From: Duganella dendranthematis | GTDB taxonomy: Bacteria > Pseudomonadota > Gammaproteobacteria > Burkholderiales > Burkholderiaceae_D | Direction: 5' to 3' | Assembly: GCF_012849375.1 (NCBI RefSeq) | Contig: NZ_CP051684.1 | Coordinates: 6,324,001 to 6,388,000 of the forward strand | DNA: 64,000 bases | In this document: positions 34,599-42,362 of the stretch, piece by piece | Position numbering within the stretch: the first letter of the stretch is position 1 | Layout of the letters: each line of letters opens with the position of its first letter | Notes under the pieces: generated by a model | The model's input: the letters and a program-made list of their open reading frames with translations, nothing else | What the model was told of the DNA's origin: nothing | Databases searched by the model: none | Program-made: the position numbers and the translations under genes

Positions 34599-34676
34599 AT
34601 TTTAATCGCTGCACTGCCGGCCTCTCTTGCGAGAGGGACCAATGCATCGCCACGTCTGTATATTCAAGGATTTAAC

Positions 34677-36821
34677 ATGCAACACAAGCCACAACTCCGT
34701 ATTCTGCCCCTGCTGATCGCCGCCGCTTTCTATGCCAATCATGCCAATGCGCAGCAGGCAACTAGCGCCACGACCGCCGCGCCGGACGAAGCACCGATGC
34801 AGCAAGTGGAAGTCACCGCCGCTCACCTGAAGAGCGCCCGCATCGATCTCTCGCCCAACGTCGGCACCACCATCTACAGCATCGACAAGCATATGGTCGA
34901 CCAGCTGGGCCAAGGCGACAACACGCCGTTCAACGAAGTGCTGCTGCGTCTTCCGGGCGTGAGCCAGGACTCCAAGGGCTCGGGCTCGATCCACGTGCGC
35001 GACGACCACGCCAACGTGCAGTACCGCGTCAACGGCGTGCAGCTGCCGGAATCGATCAGCGGTTTTGGCCAGTCGATCGACACCCGCTTCGTTGAATCCA
35101 CCGATTTCATCACCGGCGCGCTGCCAGCCCAATTCGGCCTGCGCACCGCCGGCATCGTCGACATCCAGACCAAGGAGGGCCTGCCGCAATCGGGCGGCCG
35201 CGTGGGCGTGCTGGTTGGCAGCCACGATCAGATCCAGCCGAGCGCGGAATTCTTCGGCACCCAGGGCGCGTTTAACTACTACCTGTCTGGCAGCTACCTG
35301 ACCAACAAGCTGGGGATCGAGAATCCGCTGCCGACTACCAGCGCGCTGCACGACAAGACCAATCAGACCAAGTCGTTCGGCGTGCTGTCGTACTTCCTGG
35401 ACGATAACACCCGCCTGGGCCTGATGTTCGGCACCTACAACGGCCGCTTCCAGATTCCGAACAATCCGAATCAGGAACCGGCATTCGCCGTCACCGGCGC
35501 CACCGCGCCTGACTCGTCGCAGCTGGACGAAAACCAGCGCGAGAAAAACCGCTTCCTGGTGCTGTCGCTGCAAAAAAGCCTGGGCGATCTGAATTACCAG
35601 GTCTCGGCCTTCCATCAGTATTCGGAACTGCACTACACGCCGGACCCCATCGGCGACCTGGCCTACAACGGCGTGGCCTCCAACACGCTGCGCTCGAACA
35701 CCGCCAACGGCCTGCAATTCGACGCCAGCTACAAGCTCAATGACCAGCACACCATCCGCACCGGCCTGGCCTACACCCGCCAGACCACGCACAGCGACAA
35801 CACTGTGGGCGTGTTTGACATGAACGACGACGGCACCCAGGCCAGCACCGATCCGCGCACCATCATCGACAACAGCAGCAAGACCGGCAAGCTGTCCAGC
35901 ATCTACCTGCAGGACGAATGGCACATCAGCGCGCCGCTGACCGTCAACTACGGCGTGCGCTTCGATAAGGTGGACGCCTACGTCAACGAGCAGCAATGGA
36001 GCCCGCGCATCAACGTGGCCTACCAGCTGGCCAAAGGCACGGCGCTGCACGCCGGCTATTCGCGCTACTTTACGCCGCCGCCGCAGGAACTGGCCGCGCA
36101 GTCCAGCATCGACAAATACGCCGGCACCTCGAATGCGCCGGAGGTGGGCGTGTCCGACAACGTCAAATCCGAACGCACCAACTACTACGACATCGGCATC
36201 AGCCACCAGCTGACGCCACAGCTGACCGTGACCGCGGACGCCTACTACAAGAAAATCCGCAATATGCTGGATGAAGGCCAGTTCGGCCAGGCGCTGATCC
36301 TGTCGCCGTTCAACTACGACCGCGGCTACGCCAAGGGCCTGGAATTGTCCAGCGTCTACAGCGAGAAGAACTGGGGCACTTTCCTCAACGTGACCACGCA
36401 AAAGGCGGAAGGCACCAACATCACTTCCGGCCAGTCGCTGTTTGGCCCGGACGAATTGGCCTACATCGCCAACCACTACATCCACGTGGACCACGACCAG
36501 ACGGTGACGGTATCGGGCGGCGCCCACTACCACTTCGGCGATTCGCAGGTCAGCGGCGATTTCCTGTATGGCAGCGGCCTGCGTCTGACGCCTGACAACG
36601 GCGCGCCGAACTCCGGCCACCTGCCGCACTACACCACCGTCAACCTGGCGCTGACCCACACCTGGAAAGCGACACCGGTCGGCACCGTGGAAGGTCGCCT
36701 GGCGCTGATCAACGCCTTCGACAAAGTCTACCTGCTGCGCGACGGTTCGGGCGTCGGCGTCGGCGCACCGCAATACGGCGAACGCCGCTCCATCTACGCT
36801 GGTTTGTCGACCAGCTTCTAA
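34677..36821 (+). CDS. TonB-dependent receptor, possibly metal-related
   Basis: A 714-residue outer-membrane receptor with signal peptide (cleavage near NANAQ), a TonB-box-like PMQQVEVTA, a plug domain (LLRLPGVSQDSKGSG, HVRDDHANVQYRVNGVQLPE) and a 22-strand-type barrel ending GLSTSF with the C-terminal Phe typical of outer-membrane proteins. At 714 residues it is shorter than the glycan receptors elsewhere in the window. The small His/Cys protein upstream hints at a metal or metallophore substrate; this is inference. A strong stem-loop follows the stop. Confidence 0.92.
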   Translation: MQHKPQLRILPLLIAAAFYANHANAQQATSATTAAPDEAPMQQVEVTAAHLKSARIDLSPNVGTTIYSIDKHMVDQLGQGDNTPFNEVLLRLPGVSQDSKGSGSIHVRDDHANVQYRVNGVQLPESISGFGQSIDTRFVESTDFITGALPAQFGLRTAGIVDIQTKEGLPQSGGRVGVLVGSHDQIQPSAEFFGTQGAFNYYLSGSYLTNKLGIENPLPTTSALHDKTNQTKSFGVLSYFLDDNTRLGLMFGTYNGRFQIPNNPNQEPAFAVTGATAPDSSQLDENQREKNRFLVLSLQKSLGDLNYQVSAFHQYSELHYTPDPIGDLAYNGVASNTLRSNTANGLQFDASYKLNDQHTIRTGLAYTRQTTHSDNTVGVFDMNDDGTQASTDPRTIIDNSSKTGKLSSIYLQDEWHISAPLTVNYGVRFDKVDAYVNEQQWSPRINVAYQLAKGTALHAGYSRYFTPPPQELAAQSSIDKYAGTSNAPEVGVSDNVKSERTNYYDIGISHQLTPQLTVTADAYYKKIRNMLDEGQFGQALILSPFNYDRGYAKGLELSSVYSEKNWGTFLNVTTQKAEGTNITSGQSLFGPDELAYIANHYIHVDHDQTVTVSGGAHYHFGDSQVSGDFLYGSGLRLTPDNGAPNSGHLPHYTTVNLALTHTWKATPVGTVEGRLALINAFDKVYLLRDGSGVGVGAPQYGERRSIYAGLSTSF

Positions 36822-36828
36822 AGTCGGC

Positions 36829-36859
36829 GGTGCTGCACGGCGATACTGCGTGCAGCACC
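36829..36859 (+). terminator. 11-bp stem-loop after the TonB receptor
   Basis: GGTGCTGCACG (36829-36839) is the perfect inverse complement of CGTGCAGCACC (36849-36859), with a nine-base loop, beginning eight bases after the receptor stop. There is no T run downstream, so it may act as a 3'-end stabiliser or a Rho-assisted terminator. Confidence 0.55.
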
Positions 36860-36945
36860 CACTGATACCTGAACGCCTGCGCTTTCAGATTGCATATTTC
36901 GTAACGTATAATCGGCCGTTGTCCTTTACTTAAGGTGGCCCGAAT

Positions 36946-37650
36946 ATGATCGATCTTGCGCTGGCGTTTTATCTGGTCCTGGTTCTCCCCTCCCAGCAGT
37001 TATGGCGCAGCATCCACAAGAGCGATAAGCCCAAGCGGTCGCGCGCGCAACGCTATCTCGCCACCATTCGCAGCATCGGCGTGACGCTGATCGCGCTGGT
37101 GGCGGCGTGCTGGTGGAGCGGCCACACCGCATCCGACCTCGGGCTGGGTGTTCCAGCCTCCGGCGCCGCCCTCTGGTGCCTGCTGATACCGATCCTCGGC
37201 CTGCCCCTGCTGCACTATGCCGGCAAGGCGCGCGAGGCGAAAATGCCTCCCGAAAAAGTCGCCGAGATGTATGAGCAGGTGCGCGCCAGCGACGCCCTGC
37301 CACGCACTTCCGGCGAACTGAAGCTGTTCGTAGTGACCACGCTGTTCATCGGCGGCGGCTGGGAGCTGCTGTACCGCGGCTTCCTCACGCTGGTGCTGAC
37401 ACCCCTGGTGGGCACCTGGGGCGCGGTAATGATCGCCGGGGTGGCGTATGGCGCCGGCCATGGCTACAGCAATCCCAAACAAATCACCCTCAGCATCGTC
37501 TCCGCTATTTTGTTCAGCGTGGGCTATGTGCTGACCGGCAGCCTGTGGTGGCTGATCGTGGTCCATATCGGCATACCGCTAATGGGCGCCATCAGCTGCT
37601 ACAAGATCCTGAACCAGCAACCGAACGGAGAAGCACATGCGATTTCTTAA
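36946..37650 (+). CDS. CPBP-family membrane protein with degenerate protease motifs
   Basis: A 234-residue multi-pass membrane protein with a good ribosome-binding site (AAGGTGG). It has the CPBP architecture, but the motifs deviate: motif 1 is WELLYRG where EExxxR is usual, so the first Glu is Trp; motif 2 keeps a His in GAGHGYSN; motif 3 is HIGIPLMG with Pro in place of the usual Asn or other polar residue. It may be catalytically altered or inactive. Its last 14 bp overlap the start of the rhombotarget lipoprotein gene, tying it to the rhombosortase cassette. Confidence 0.78.
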   Translation: MIDLALAFYLVLVLPSQQLWRSIHKSDKPKRSRAQRYLATIRSIGVTLIALVAACWWSGHTASDLGLGVPASGAALWCLLIPILGLPLLHYAGKAREAKMPPEKVAEMYEQVRASDALPRTSGELKLFVVTTLFIGGGWELLYRGFLTLVLTPLVGTWGAVMIAGVAYGAGHGYSNPKQITLSIVSAILFSVGYVLTGSLWWLIVVHIGIPLMGAISCYKILNQQPNGEAHAIS

Positions 37651-38467
37651 AACCCTGTTGATCATCGCGGTCGCCGCCGGCCTGAGTGGCTGCGTCGGCT
37701 GGCGCAGTCCTGATGGCGCCAAGCAGACCGGCAGCTTGGTCGACTATCTTTATCCGAACGCGAAAGAGGCGCCGACCCTGGCGCCAAGCGTGGTCAAACT
37801 GCGGCCGCCGGTCAAGGTGGGCATCGCCTTCGTGCCCGGCGCAAACTGGAACAACGGCTTGCCGGAAGCCGCCAAGATGAAATTGCTGGAGCGTGTGCGC
37901 GATTCGTTCGCAAAGCATCAGTACATCGGCAAGATCGAGATCATCCCGAGCCAGTACCTGCAAGCCAAAGGCGGATTCACCAACCTGGAACAGGTGGCGC
38001 GCATGTTCGACGTGGAGGTGGTCACCCTGCTCTCCTACGATCAGGTGCAGTTCAATGACACCAATGCACTGGCGGTGCTGTACTGGACCATCATCGGCGC
38101 CTACGTGATCCACGGCGACCAGTACGACGTACAGACCATGGTGGATGCCGCCGTCTTCGATGTCCAGAGCCACAAGCTGCTGTTTCGCGCGCCGGGAACC
38201 AGCCGCGTCAAAGGCGGGGCGACGTGGGCCGGCCTTAGTGAAAAACAGCGCCTGGCCGCAGGCGAAGGCTATGAACGCGCGGTCGACCAGTTGATCCCGC
38301 AGCTGCAAACGGAATTGGACGGCTTCCGCGAACGGATCAAGAACAACGCCAACTACCAGGTCGAGAACAAGGCTGGCTACAAAGGCGGCGGCGCCATGGG
38401 CTGGATCAGCCTTGCGCTGGCAGTATTGCTGGCCGGCGTGGCGTATGCGGTTCGGCGTCGTGCCTGA
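37637..38467 (+). CDS. Rhombotarget lipoprotein with GlyGly-CTERM sorting signal
   Basis: A 276-residue lipoprotein. The N-terminal signal ends in the lipobox LSGC (Cys19). The body is soluble, includes VGIAFVPGANWNNGLPEAAK and VVTLLSYDQVQF, and matches the family often found with a single rhombosortase. The C-terminus is a full GlyGly-CTERM tail: GGGAMGW, then a hydrophobic helix (ISLALAVLLAGVAYA) and a basic end VRRRA. Such tails are cut within the membrane by rhombosortase, releasing the protein from its C-terminal anchor. The ribosome-binding site CGGAG is upstream of 37637. The rhombosortase gene overlaps its 3' end. The role of the lipoprotein itself is unknown. Confidence 0.9.
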   Translation: MRFLKTLLIIAVAAGLSGCVGWRSPDGAKQTGSLVDYLYPNAKEAPTLAPSVVKLRPPVKVGIAFVPGANWNNGLPEAAKMKLLERVRDSFAKHQYIGKIEIIPSQYLQAKGGFTNLEQVARMFDVEVVTLLSYDQVQFNDTNALAVLYWTIIGAYVIHGDQYDVQTMVDAAVFDVQSHKLLFRAPGTSRVKGGATWAGLSEKQRLAAGEGYERAVDQLIPQLQTELDGFRERIKNNANYQVENKAGYKGGGAMGWISLALAVLLAGVAYAVRRRA

Positions 38468-38954
38468 ACTGCTGGAGTTCGACCGCCATGCCATCCTGGC
38501 GGGCGAAATCTGGCGGCTGTGGACCTGCCATCTGGTCCACTACTCAACGCGGCATGCATTGATCGACTTAGCCACTGCGGCAGCGGCGTGTTCAGTGGCC
38601 CTGCCCGTGCTGGGCTGGCGGCGGCTATGCCTTGCTGTTGCGCTGACGGCGCCGCTGATTGCCGGCGGCCTGCTGCTTCTGGCACCGGATCTGATCTATT
38701 ATCGCGGCGCGTCCGGCATGGCCGTGATGCTGGTGGTGCTGGCGGCATGCACTTTGTGGAGACAAGCCGGCATCCGGGCACGCACCGCGTTGGCGCTCCT
38801 CGGCGTGGCGCTGGCCGTGAAGATCGGCGCCGAAGCCCTCGGCTATACCACCGGCTGGTCGGACCTGCCGGCCGATGTCCACGTTGCGTGGCAGGCGCAC
38901 CTGTTGGGCGTATCCTCTGCGGCCCTGACAATCAAGATCCTTGCAGTGCGGTAG
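38445..38954 (+). CDS. Rhombosortase (rhomboid-type GlyGly-CTERM serine protease), N-terminus apparently short
   Basis: A 169-residue rhomboid-like intramembrane serine protease if started at the ATG 38445, which overlaps the rhombotarget by 23 bp. Family landmarks are FDRHAILAGEIWRLWTCHLVH, the catalytic serine motif YRGASGMAVM, and a histidine in the last helix (VAWQAHLLG). This gives the Ser-His dyad. Unlike usual rhombosortases, I see no first transmembrane helix before the FDRHA segment; the longer frame back to 38412 is not hydrophobic enough. The missing helix would fall exactly where the target gene encodes its own C-terminal helix in another frame. It should cleave the GlyGly-CTERM tail encoded just upstream. 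Confidence 0.88.
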   Translation: MRFGVVPELLEFDRHAILAGEIWRLWTCHLVHYSTRHALIDLATAAAACSVALPVLGWRRLCLAVALTAPLIAGGLLLLAPDLIYYRGASGMAVMLVVLAACTLWRQAGIRARTALALLGVALAVKIGAEALGYTTGWSDLPADVHVAWQAHLLGVSSAALTIKILAVR

Positions 38955-39050
38955 CCCTGATGCCGCCATGTGGGTACAATCGTAGCAGGTTACGAAGTAT
39001 TCCAACATGACGCCGCCGCGCGCCGGCGTCGAATTCAGGGCTGGCATGTA

Positions 39051-40442
39051 ATGGCATCAAAACTCTTACTGGCTGCTGCGGCGGTGGTGGTGATCGCGGC
39101 CGGCGGTGTGGCGACGCTGGCGGTGAAGCCGCCCGATTTGCTGCGGGTAGGCGCCAATTACGGCGCCAAGATCGTCTGCTCGAATGTGTTTATCGCCGGC
39201 CGTAATGCCCAGGCGGTGCTGGCGGAGGATGTGCAGGCGCCCGGCCATCCGGTGCTGAAATATTTAAAGGTGCAGGTAGACCAGCAGCGCAAAACCGTAC
39301 GGGCGCAGTTCTTTGGTTTTGTCGGCGACGGTCTGGCGGTGTACCGCCCCGGCACCGGCTGCGCGGCGGCGCCGGATGGCGATGCGGCGCGGGCTTCACA
39401 GTATCAATTCAATCCGATCAGGATCTGGGGGCCATCGCCTAATGTGCCGTGGCCTACCGGTTCGATGGAAGATACCAATCCGGCGGTGCAGGCTTTGCTG
39501 GCGCAGGATGCGCTGGCCGGTGCGGGCATGCGCGGCATGGCGGTGATTTATCGCGGGCGTTTGGTGGCGCAGCGTTATGGCGCAGGTTTCACGGCGGCGT
39601 CGCCGTTGCTGGGATGGTCGATGGCCAAGACCGTGAGCGCGGCGCTGGCCGGCATGCAGATCTCAGATGGCAAGCTGTCCTTGCAACAGAGCGGTTTTTG
39701 GCCCGCTGGCGATGAGCGCGCGCAGATCACGCTCGCGCAGTTGATGTCGATGAGCAGCGGCTTGCGCTGGAACGAAGGCTACGGCGATGTCTCCGATGCG
39801 ACACGCATGCTATATCTGGAACCGGATATGGCGGCTTTCACGACGACGCAACCCATGGAGCACCCGCCGGGCACGAAGTGGAATTATTCAAGTGGCAGCA
39901 CGGTGCTGTTGTCGCGTATCTGGCAGCGGGCTGCCGGCGGTGACGCCAAGGCCGCGGTGTCGGCTGCGGTGCTGTCGCTGCCGCATGACCGTTTGTTTGC
40001 GCCGCTAGGCATGAGCAGCGCGGTAATCGAAGCCGATGCACGTGGCAATCTGGTTGGCTCCAGTTATATGTATGCGACCACACAGGATTGGGCGCGCTTT
40101 GGCCAGTTCCTGTTGCAGGACGGCGTTTGGCAGGGCAAGCGCTATTTGCCGGATGGTTTTGTCAGCGGAATGCAGCAGGTGGCGCCGGCGTCGGGTGGCG
40201 CGTATGGGCAAGGCTCGGTATGGCGCTATGGGCCTTCGGGCGCTACGCCGGAGGGGCAGAATCCCGATACGCGTTTTCAGCTTCCTGCGGATACGTATTG
40301 GATGGAGGGGCACGATGGACAAAGCATCGCCATTGTGCCGTCGCAGCAGTTGGTGGTGGTGCGGCTTGGCTTAACGCCGCATCGGCTGATGTATCAGCCG
40401 CAGGCGCTACTGGCGGCGGTGATGAAGGCGGTGCAGCAATGA
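39051..40442 (+). CDS. Serine hydrolase, beta-lactamase/class C (AmpC-like esterase) family
   Basis: A 463-residue protein with an N-terminal membrane anchor or signal (KLLLAAAAVVVIAAGGVATL). The class C-type catalytic motifs are SMAK (Ser190, Lys193), a Tyr in NYSSGS, and a final HDGQS in place of KTG. These indicate a penicillin-binding-protein-like esterase or peptidase rather than a resistance beta-lactamase. The start at 39051 gives the anchor; an upstream extension is not needed. The next gene overlaps by 4 bp (ATGA), so the two are coupled. Confidence 0.88.
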   Translation: MASKLLLAAAAVVVIAAGGVATLAVKPPDLLRVGANYGAKIVCSNVFIAGRNAQAVLAEDVQAPGHPVLKYLKVQVDQQRKTVRAQFFGFVGDGLAVYRPGTGCAAAPDGDAARASQYQFNPIRIWGPSPNVPWPTGSMEDTNPAVQALLAQDALAGAGMRGMAVIYRGRLVAQRYGAGFTAASPLLGWSMAKTVSAALAGMQISDGKLSLQQSGFWPAGDERAQITLAQLMSMSSGLRWNEGYGDVSDATRMLYLEPDMAAFTTTQPMEHPPGTKWNYSSGSTVLLSRIWQRAAGGDAKAAVSAAVLSLPHDRLFAPLGMSSAVIEADARGNLVGSSYMYATTQDWARFGQFLLQDGVWQGKRYLPDGFVSGMQQVAPASGGAYGQGSVWRYGPSGATPEGQNPDTRFQLPADTYWMEGHDGQSIAIVPSQQLVVVRLGLTPHRLMYQPQALLAAVMKAVQQ

Positions 40443-41326
40443 CGGGCGTACCGTATCGCCTGCTGCGCCACCACCTGCCGATGCTGCTGACCGGCGCGCG
40501 CGTGGTCGGACATACTGTGCTTAACGCGATTGGGCCAGCATCCCCGACACCGGCGCGTAGCACCGACACCGTCGCGCGGGTGATCGATGCGCCTGCGGCG
40601 GAGCTGGTGGCGCAGTACGTTGCCTGGTCGGGCGCTGACGACGGCTATCAAGGTGAGCTGCCGCCGCACATGGTCTCGCAGTGGAGTTTGCCGTTGGTTG
40701 GCGAGCTGCTGCTGCGCATGCCCCACAAGCTAACCACCGTAATCAATCAGGGCGTAGGCCTAAGCGTACATGGCCCGCTGCCACGCGACACGCCGCTGCA
40801 TGTCAGCGCCGCGGTTGAGCAGATTGAGCACACGCCGGGCCGGATCAAGTTGGTGGTGGCGGTCATCACAGGCACGGCGCAACTGCCGTTGCTGGTGGAG
40901 GCGCGTCTGCATATGAGCTTTTTGCTGCCAGGACCGCGTCCGGCCAAGGCTGCGCACGTGCGGCATAATGAACCTCAGTGGCAAACCGCCGGCGCCTGGC
41001 AGGCCGACGCGCGTGATGGCCTGCGCTTTGCGCTGCTGACTGGCGATTTCAATCCTATCCACTGGTGCGGGCCACTGGCGCGACGTTCGGCGTTCCGCAG
41101 CCTGGTGCTGCACGGCTTCGGCAGCTTCGTGCGCAGCTACGAAATGCTGCAGCAGCAAGGGATCAGCTTCCGCGAGATCGACGTTCGCTTCGTCAAGCCG
41201 GTACCGCTGCCCTGCACCGCGTTGACGGTGCAAACAGCGCCGCCCGGCGCTAATGGCTGGCGCGCCGTGCGGCTGGTCGGCAGCGGCGCCGGTGCCAGCG
41301 TTCATTTGGCGGGAAACTTGCGCTAG
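40439..41326 (+). CDS. MaoC-like hotdog-fold dehydratase
   Basis: A 295-residue protein starting in the ATGA overlap with the serine hydrolase gene. The C-terminal half carries the R-hydratase motif TGDFNPIHW (Asp203) and LVLHGFGSF, as in MaoC-like (R)-specific enoyl-CoA hydratases. The N-terminal half is a diverged hotdog (double-hotdog layout) starting after an N-terminal hydrophobic patch. It would act on an acyl-CoA or acyl-ACP intermediate. The pairing with a secreted or anchored serine esterase is unexpected and may reflect lipid metabolism. Confidence 0.82.
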   Translation: MTGVPYRLLRHHLPMLLTGARVVGHTVLNAIGPASPTPARSTDTVARVIDAPAAELVAQYVAWSGADDGYQGELPPHMVSQWSLPLVGELLLRMPHKLTTVINQGVGLSVHGPLPRDTPLHVSAAVEQIEHTPGRIKLVVAVITGTAQLPLLVEARLHMSFLLPGPRPAKAAHVRHNEPQWQTAGAWQADARDGLRFALLTGDFNPIHWCGPLARRSAFRSLVLHGFGSFVRSYEMLQQQGISFREIDVRFVKPVPLPCTALTVQTAPPGANGWRAVRLVGSGAGASVHLAGNLR

Positions 41327-41389
41327 CGGCGTTGCGCGCCACCCTTCACCGGTGTATTGTCACGGCAGCAGACAACCATGGAACGCGCG

Positions 41390-41965
41390 ATGACGATATT
41401 GATACTGGGCCTGATAATTTTTCTCGGACTGCACTCGATCCGCATCTTCGCGGAAGACTGGCGGAACCGGGTACGCGTCCGCATGGGCCTCCTGCCATGG
41501 CGCGCGCTGTATTCCGTGGTATCGATCAGCAGCCTGCTGCTGATCATCTGGGGCTATAGCCTGGCGCGCCAGGCACCCATCATCATCTGGACGCCGCCGC
41601 CATTCACGCGCCACCTGGCCGCGCTGCTGGCGGTAATCGCCTTCGTCTTCATCACCGCCGCCTACATCCCGCGCAACGGCATCAAGGCCAAACTGCATCA
41701 CCCGATGACGCTGGGGATCAAGACCTGGGCGCTGGCCCACCTGATCGCCAACGGCACGCTGCACGACATCCTGTTGTTCGGCAGCTTCCTGATATGGGCG
41801 ATCCTGCTGTTTCGCGCCTCGCGCAAACGTGATGCGGCACTAGGCACGATCTACCCGCAAGGCAGCGGCGGCGCCACTGCGCTCACCATCGTGGCCGGCA
41901 TTGCCGGCGCCATCATCTTCGCGCTATGGCTGCACTTGCCGCTGATCGGCGTGCGGCCGTTCTAA
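41390..41965 (+). CDS. NnrU-family membrane protein
   Basis: A 191-residue protein with five to six membrane helices. The N-terminus MTILILGLIIFLGLHSIRIF and the loop RMGLLPWRALYSVVSISSL are the NnrU signature, and KLHHPMTLGIKTWALAHLIA contains the conserved histidines. NnrU relatives occur with nitric-oxide reduction genes in some bacteria and alone in others; here no nor or nir genes are near, so function is unassigned. The ATG 41390 is preferred; 41378 would add four residues. It converges on the next gene with overlapping stops. Confidence 0.87.
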   Translation: MTILILGLIIFLGLHSIRIFAEDWRNRVRVRMGLLPWRALYSVVSISSLLLIIWGYSLARQAPIIIWTPPPFTRHLAALLAVIAFVFITAAYIPRNGIKAKLHHPMTLGIKTWALAHLIANGTLHDILLFGSFLIWAILLFRASRKRDAALGTIYPQGSGGATALTIVAGIAGAIIFALWLHLPLIGVRPF

Positions 41966-42354
41966 TTGCATTTGCCGCGCACCACGGCGGCAATCACCCA
42001 CGGCAGCGAGTAAGGGCCGACCACCTTCACCGGGCCGATATGGGCCGGTTGCAGCTTCAGCGCGTCCGAATGCAGACAGTCCGGCACCTTGGCCTGCTCG
42101 AAGGCGGCGCTCATGCGTGCTTCTACGGAATTGGCGCGGAAAGCGCCGGCTTGCGGATTGACCGCCAGCGGCGGCGGCGGCTGCGGCGTTTCAGCGACGG
42201 TCTCGCGCACTGCTTTCTTGATCACGTCATCGGTCAACGCCGGCTGCGCAGGCGCCGCCTGCGTTGGCGGCGTCAGCTCGATGGCCGCTTCCTTCTGCGC
42301 CGCCGCAGCAGCGAAGGTATGCGCCGCCAGCAAAGTAGTGAGGATAATAGGCAT
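41962..42354 (-). CDS. Small exported hypothetical protein at the end of the RND/GGDEF gene run
   Basis: A 130-residue protein with a signal peptide (IILTTLLAAHTFAAAAA). A Pro/Ala/Glu-rich stretch (LTPPTQAAPAQPALTDDV) leads to a small C-terminal region with two Cys (CLHSDALKLQPAHIGPVKVV, RGKCN) that could form a disulfide. I do not recognise a family, although the C-terminal half is compositionally like a folded periplasmic domain. The start lies 8 bp from the diguanylate cyclase stop, so it is probably the last gene of that transcript. Confidence 0.72.
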   Translation of the reverse strand: MPIILTTLLAAHTFAAAAAQKEAAIELTPPTQAAPAQPALTDDVIKKAVRETVAETPQPPPPLAVNPQAGAFRANSVEARMSAAFEQAKVPDCLHSDALKLQPAHIGPVKVVGPYSLPWVIAAVVRGKCN

Positions 42355-42362
42355 GGAAGGGG

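Noticed and set aside
39051..40442. Second resistance-type beta-lactamase
   Set aside because: It has SxxK and Tyr motifs but HDG in place of KTG and an N-terminal anchor, so it fits the esterase/peptidase branch better.
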